From assembly GCA_964643325.1 (NCBI GenBank), contig CAZXSE010000010.1:1-48949 (forward strand): a DNA stretch of 48,949 bases, in the 5' to 3' direction. Positions within the stretch are counted from its first letter, which is position 1. The number at the start of each line of letters is the position of its first letter. Positions 47,976-48,949 of the stretch are shown piece after piece. The DNA is from Fredricksoniimonas sp964643325. GTDB taxonomy: Bacteria; Omnitrophota; Gorgyraeia; Zapsychrales; Fredricksoniimonadaceae. Made by a program: the position numbers and the translations under genes. The notes beneath the pieces were generated by a model. It searched no databases and was not told the origin of the DNA. It worked only from the letters and a program-made list of their open reading frames with translations.

Positions 47976-48949
47976 TTATCCGAAAACCGCCTGACGGACC
48001 TCGTTGACGGTCGCAGCCGCGATCTCACGGGCGCGCTGGGCGCCCTTCTCAAGAACATCCTTGATGAACCCCTGGTCCGCAAGCACCTTGTTGCGCCGCT
48101 CGCGGATGGGGCGAAGAAATTCAATGATGGCCTCCGCCAGGGCTTTCTTGCAATCCGTGCAACCTTTCTGGGCGCCTTCACACCAGACGCGCCCGGCGCT
48201 CTCCTGCCCTGGCAGGAATGCTTTGTAATACGCGAACACATTGCATTCATCCGGATGTCCCGGGTCCTTGAGCCTGATGCGCTGCGTATCGGTCACCATG
48301 TTCCTGACCTTCGCGGCAATATCTTCCGGCGTATCTGAAAGGTCGATGGCATTGCCGTAGCTCTTGGACATCTTGCGCCCGTCGAGGCCCAAGAGGCGCG
48401 GCGTGGGCGTCAGGATGGCCTCGCAATCCGAAAAAACATCCTTCTTGTACATGGTGTTAAAACGGCGCGCGATCTCGCGCGTCAATTCAAGATGCGGGAT
48501 CTGGTCTTCCCCGATGGGAACGGCCCTGGCTTTATAAAGAAGAATGTCGGCGGCCTGAAGGACCGGATACCCCAGAAAGGCGTAGGTCTGCAGGTCGCGG
48601 GTCGTGATCTCGCGCAGCTGTTCTTTATATGTTGGATTACGCTCAAGCCACCCTAAGGGGGTCAGGCATCCGAGGATCATGGCAAGTTCAAGATGTTCGG
48701 GGACATCCGACTGAACGAACATGATGGAGCGCTCAGGGTCGATCCCGCAAGCAAGCCAGTCTGCGGCCATATCCAGGACATGCGGCCTGATCCTGCTTCC
48801 CTGTTCATACTCTCCCATCAAGGCGTGCCAATCCACGATCGAATACACGCAGCGATGCGTCTGCTGCAGGCTGACCCAGCTCTCAAGAGCGCCCACCAGA
48901 TGCCCCAGATGGAGCTTTCCCGTCGGACGCATCCCGCTGAAAACAGTTT
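47976..48949 (-). CDS. trpS: Tryptophanyl-tRNA synthetase (cut by window edge)
   Basis: The visible part is class Ic synthetase: TVFSGMRPTGKLHLGHL at the right edge, the KMSKS loop in DGRKMSKSYGNAIDL, and the C-terminal helical region. The frame remains open past the MRPTG methionine to the window end, so the true start lies outside. It charges tRNA-Trp. It leads toward scpA-ruvB-spoIID. Confidence 0.93.
   Translation of the reverse strand, partial: TVFSGMRPTGKLHLGHLVGALESWVSLQQTHRCVYSIVDWHALMGEYEQGSRIRPHVLDMAADWLACGIDPERSIMFVQSDVPEHLELAMILGCLTPLGWLERNPTYKEQLREITTRDLQTYAFLGYPVLQAADILLYKARAVPIGEDQIPHLELTREIARRFNTMYKKDVFSDCEAILTPTPRLLGLDGRKMSKSYGNAIDLSDTPEDIAAKVRNMVTDTQRIRLKDPGHPDECNVFAYYKAFLPGQESAGRVWCEGAQKGCTDCKKALAEAIIEFLRPIRERRNKVLADQGFIKDVLEKGAQRAREIAAATVNEVRQAVFG

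Noticed and set aside
1..48949. tRNA, rRNA, CRISPR repeats, transposases, phage integrases
   Set aside because: Scanned by eye for CCA ends, repeated spacers and typical transposase motifs; none seen.

Overview
The window is a gene-dense bacterial chromosome segment of 48,949 bp, moderately GC-rich, with no tRNA, rRNA, CRISPR array or insertion sequence that I can recognise. TolQ/ExbB-ExbD, a SpoIID/LytB protein, several signal peptides and the F-type ATP synthase fit a Gram-negative-type envelope. The divergent membrane pyrophosphatase, an HTH-receiver protein, PilZ and HD-GYP proteins, SpoVG and an Nfn/GDH operon together suggest a lineage such as Omnitrophota or a related deep phylum. That placement is inference only; no marker gene in the window settles it.

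Layout. Nearly everything is on the minus strand. Bases 1-10774 read leftward as a long run of overlapping genes: tolQ/exbB, exbD, a flavodoxin-fold protein, PilZ, xthA, a PEBP protein, xseA/xseB, HIT, menA, menC-like, menE-like, a MenI-type thioesterase, sodA and nnrE (cut by the edge). Bases 10853-17836 hold gltA-pepA-fumC-PilZ and a large divergent membrane pyrophosphatase. Bases 17934-22370 hold bioB-trxB-menF-like and an HD-GYP response regulator. A plus-strand gene of unknown function (593 aa, cysteine-rich) starts at 22444. Then come thiC and a nitrogen/redox operon nfnA-nfnB-gdhA with a clear promoter and terminator. Next is an HTH-receiver/rRNA methyltransferase/PEBP operon, followed by amtB-glnB-atpBEFHAGDC. 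Two plus-strand islands follow: an NSS transporter with its tiny MetS subunit and a superinfection-immunity-like protein, and an XRE-cupin regulator with a degenerate receiver. The right end carries spoVG, a secreted nuclease, SpoIID, ruvB, scpA and trpS (cut by the edge).

How it works together. Ammonium uptake (AmtB/PII) and assimilation (GDH supplied with NADPH by the bifurcating Nfn complex) sit near the energy-coupling genes (F-ATPase, pyrophosphatase). Citrate synthase and fumarase point to at least part of a TCA cycle.

Most unusual points. (1) The menaquinone-type genes MenC, MenE and MenF keep open frames but have lost catalytic residues: MenC lost both barrel lysines, the third lysine and two of three metal ligands; MenE ends just after a destroyed P-loop; MenF lost its general base and general acid. 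MenA and the DHNA-CoA-type thioesterase look intact. This could be a decaying pathway or a repurposed set of pseudoenzymes. (2) A leader of about 245 nt with six hairpins precedes amtB and matches no riboswitch I know. (3) Several genes have a -10 box only 6-9 bp before the ATG, implying leaderless mRNAs.
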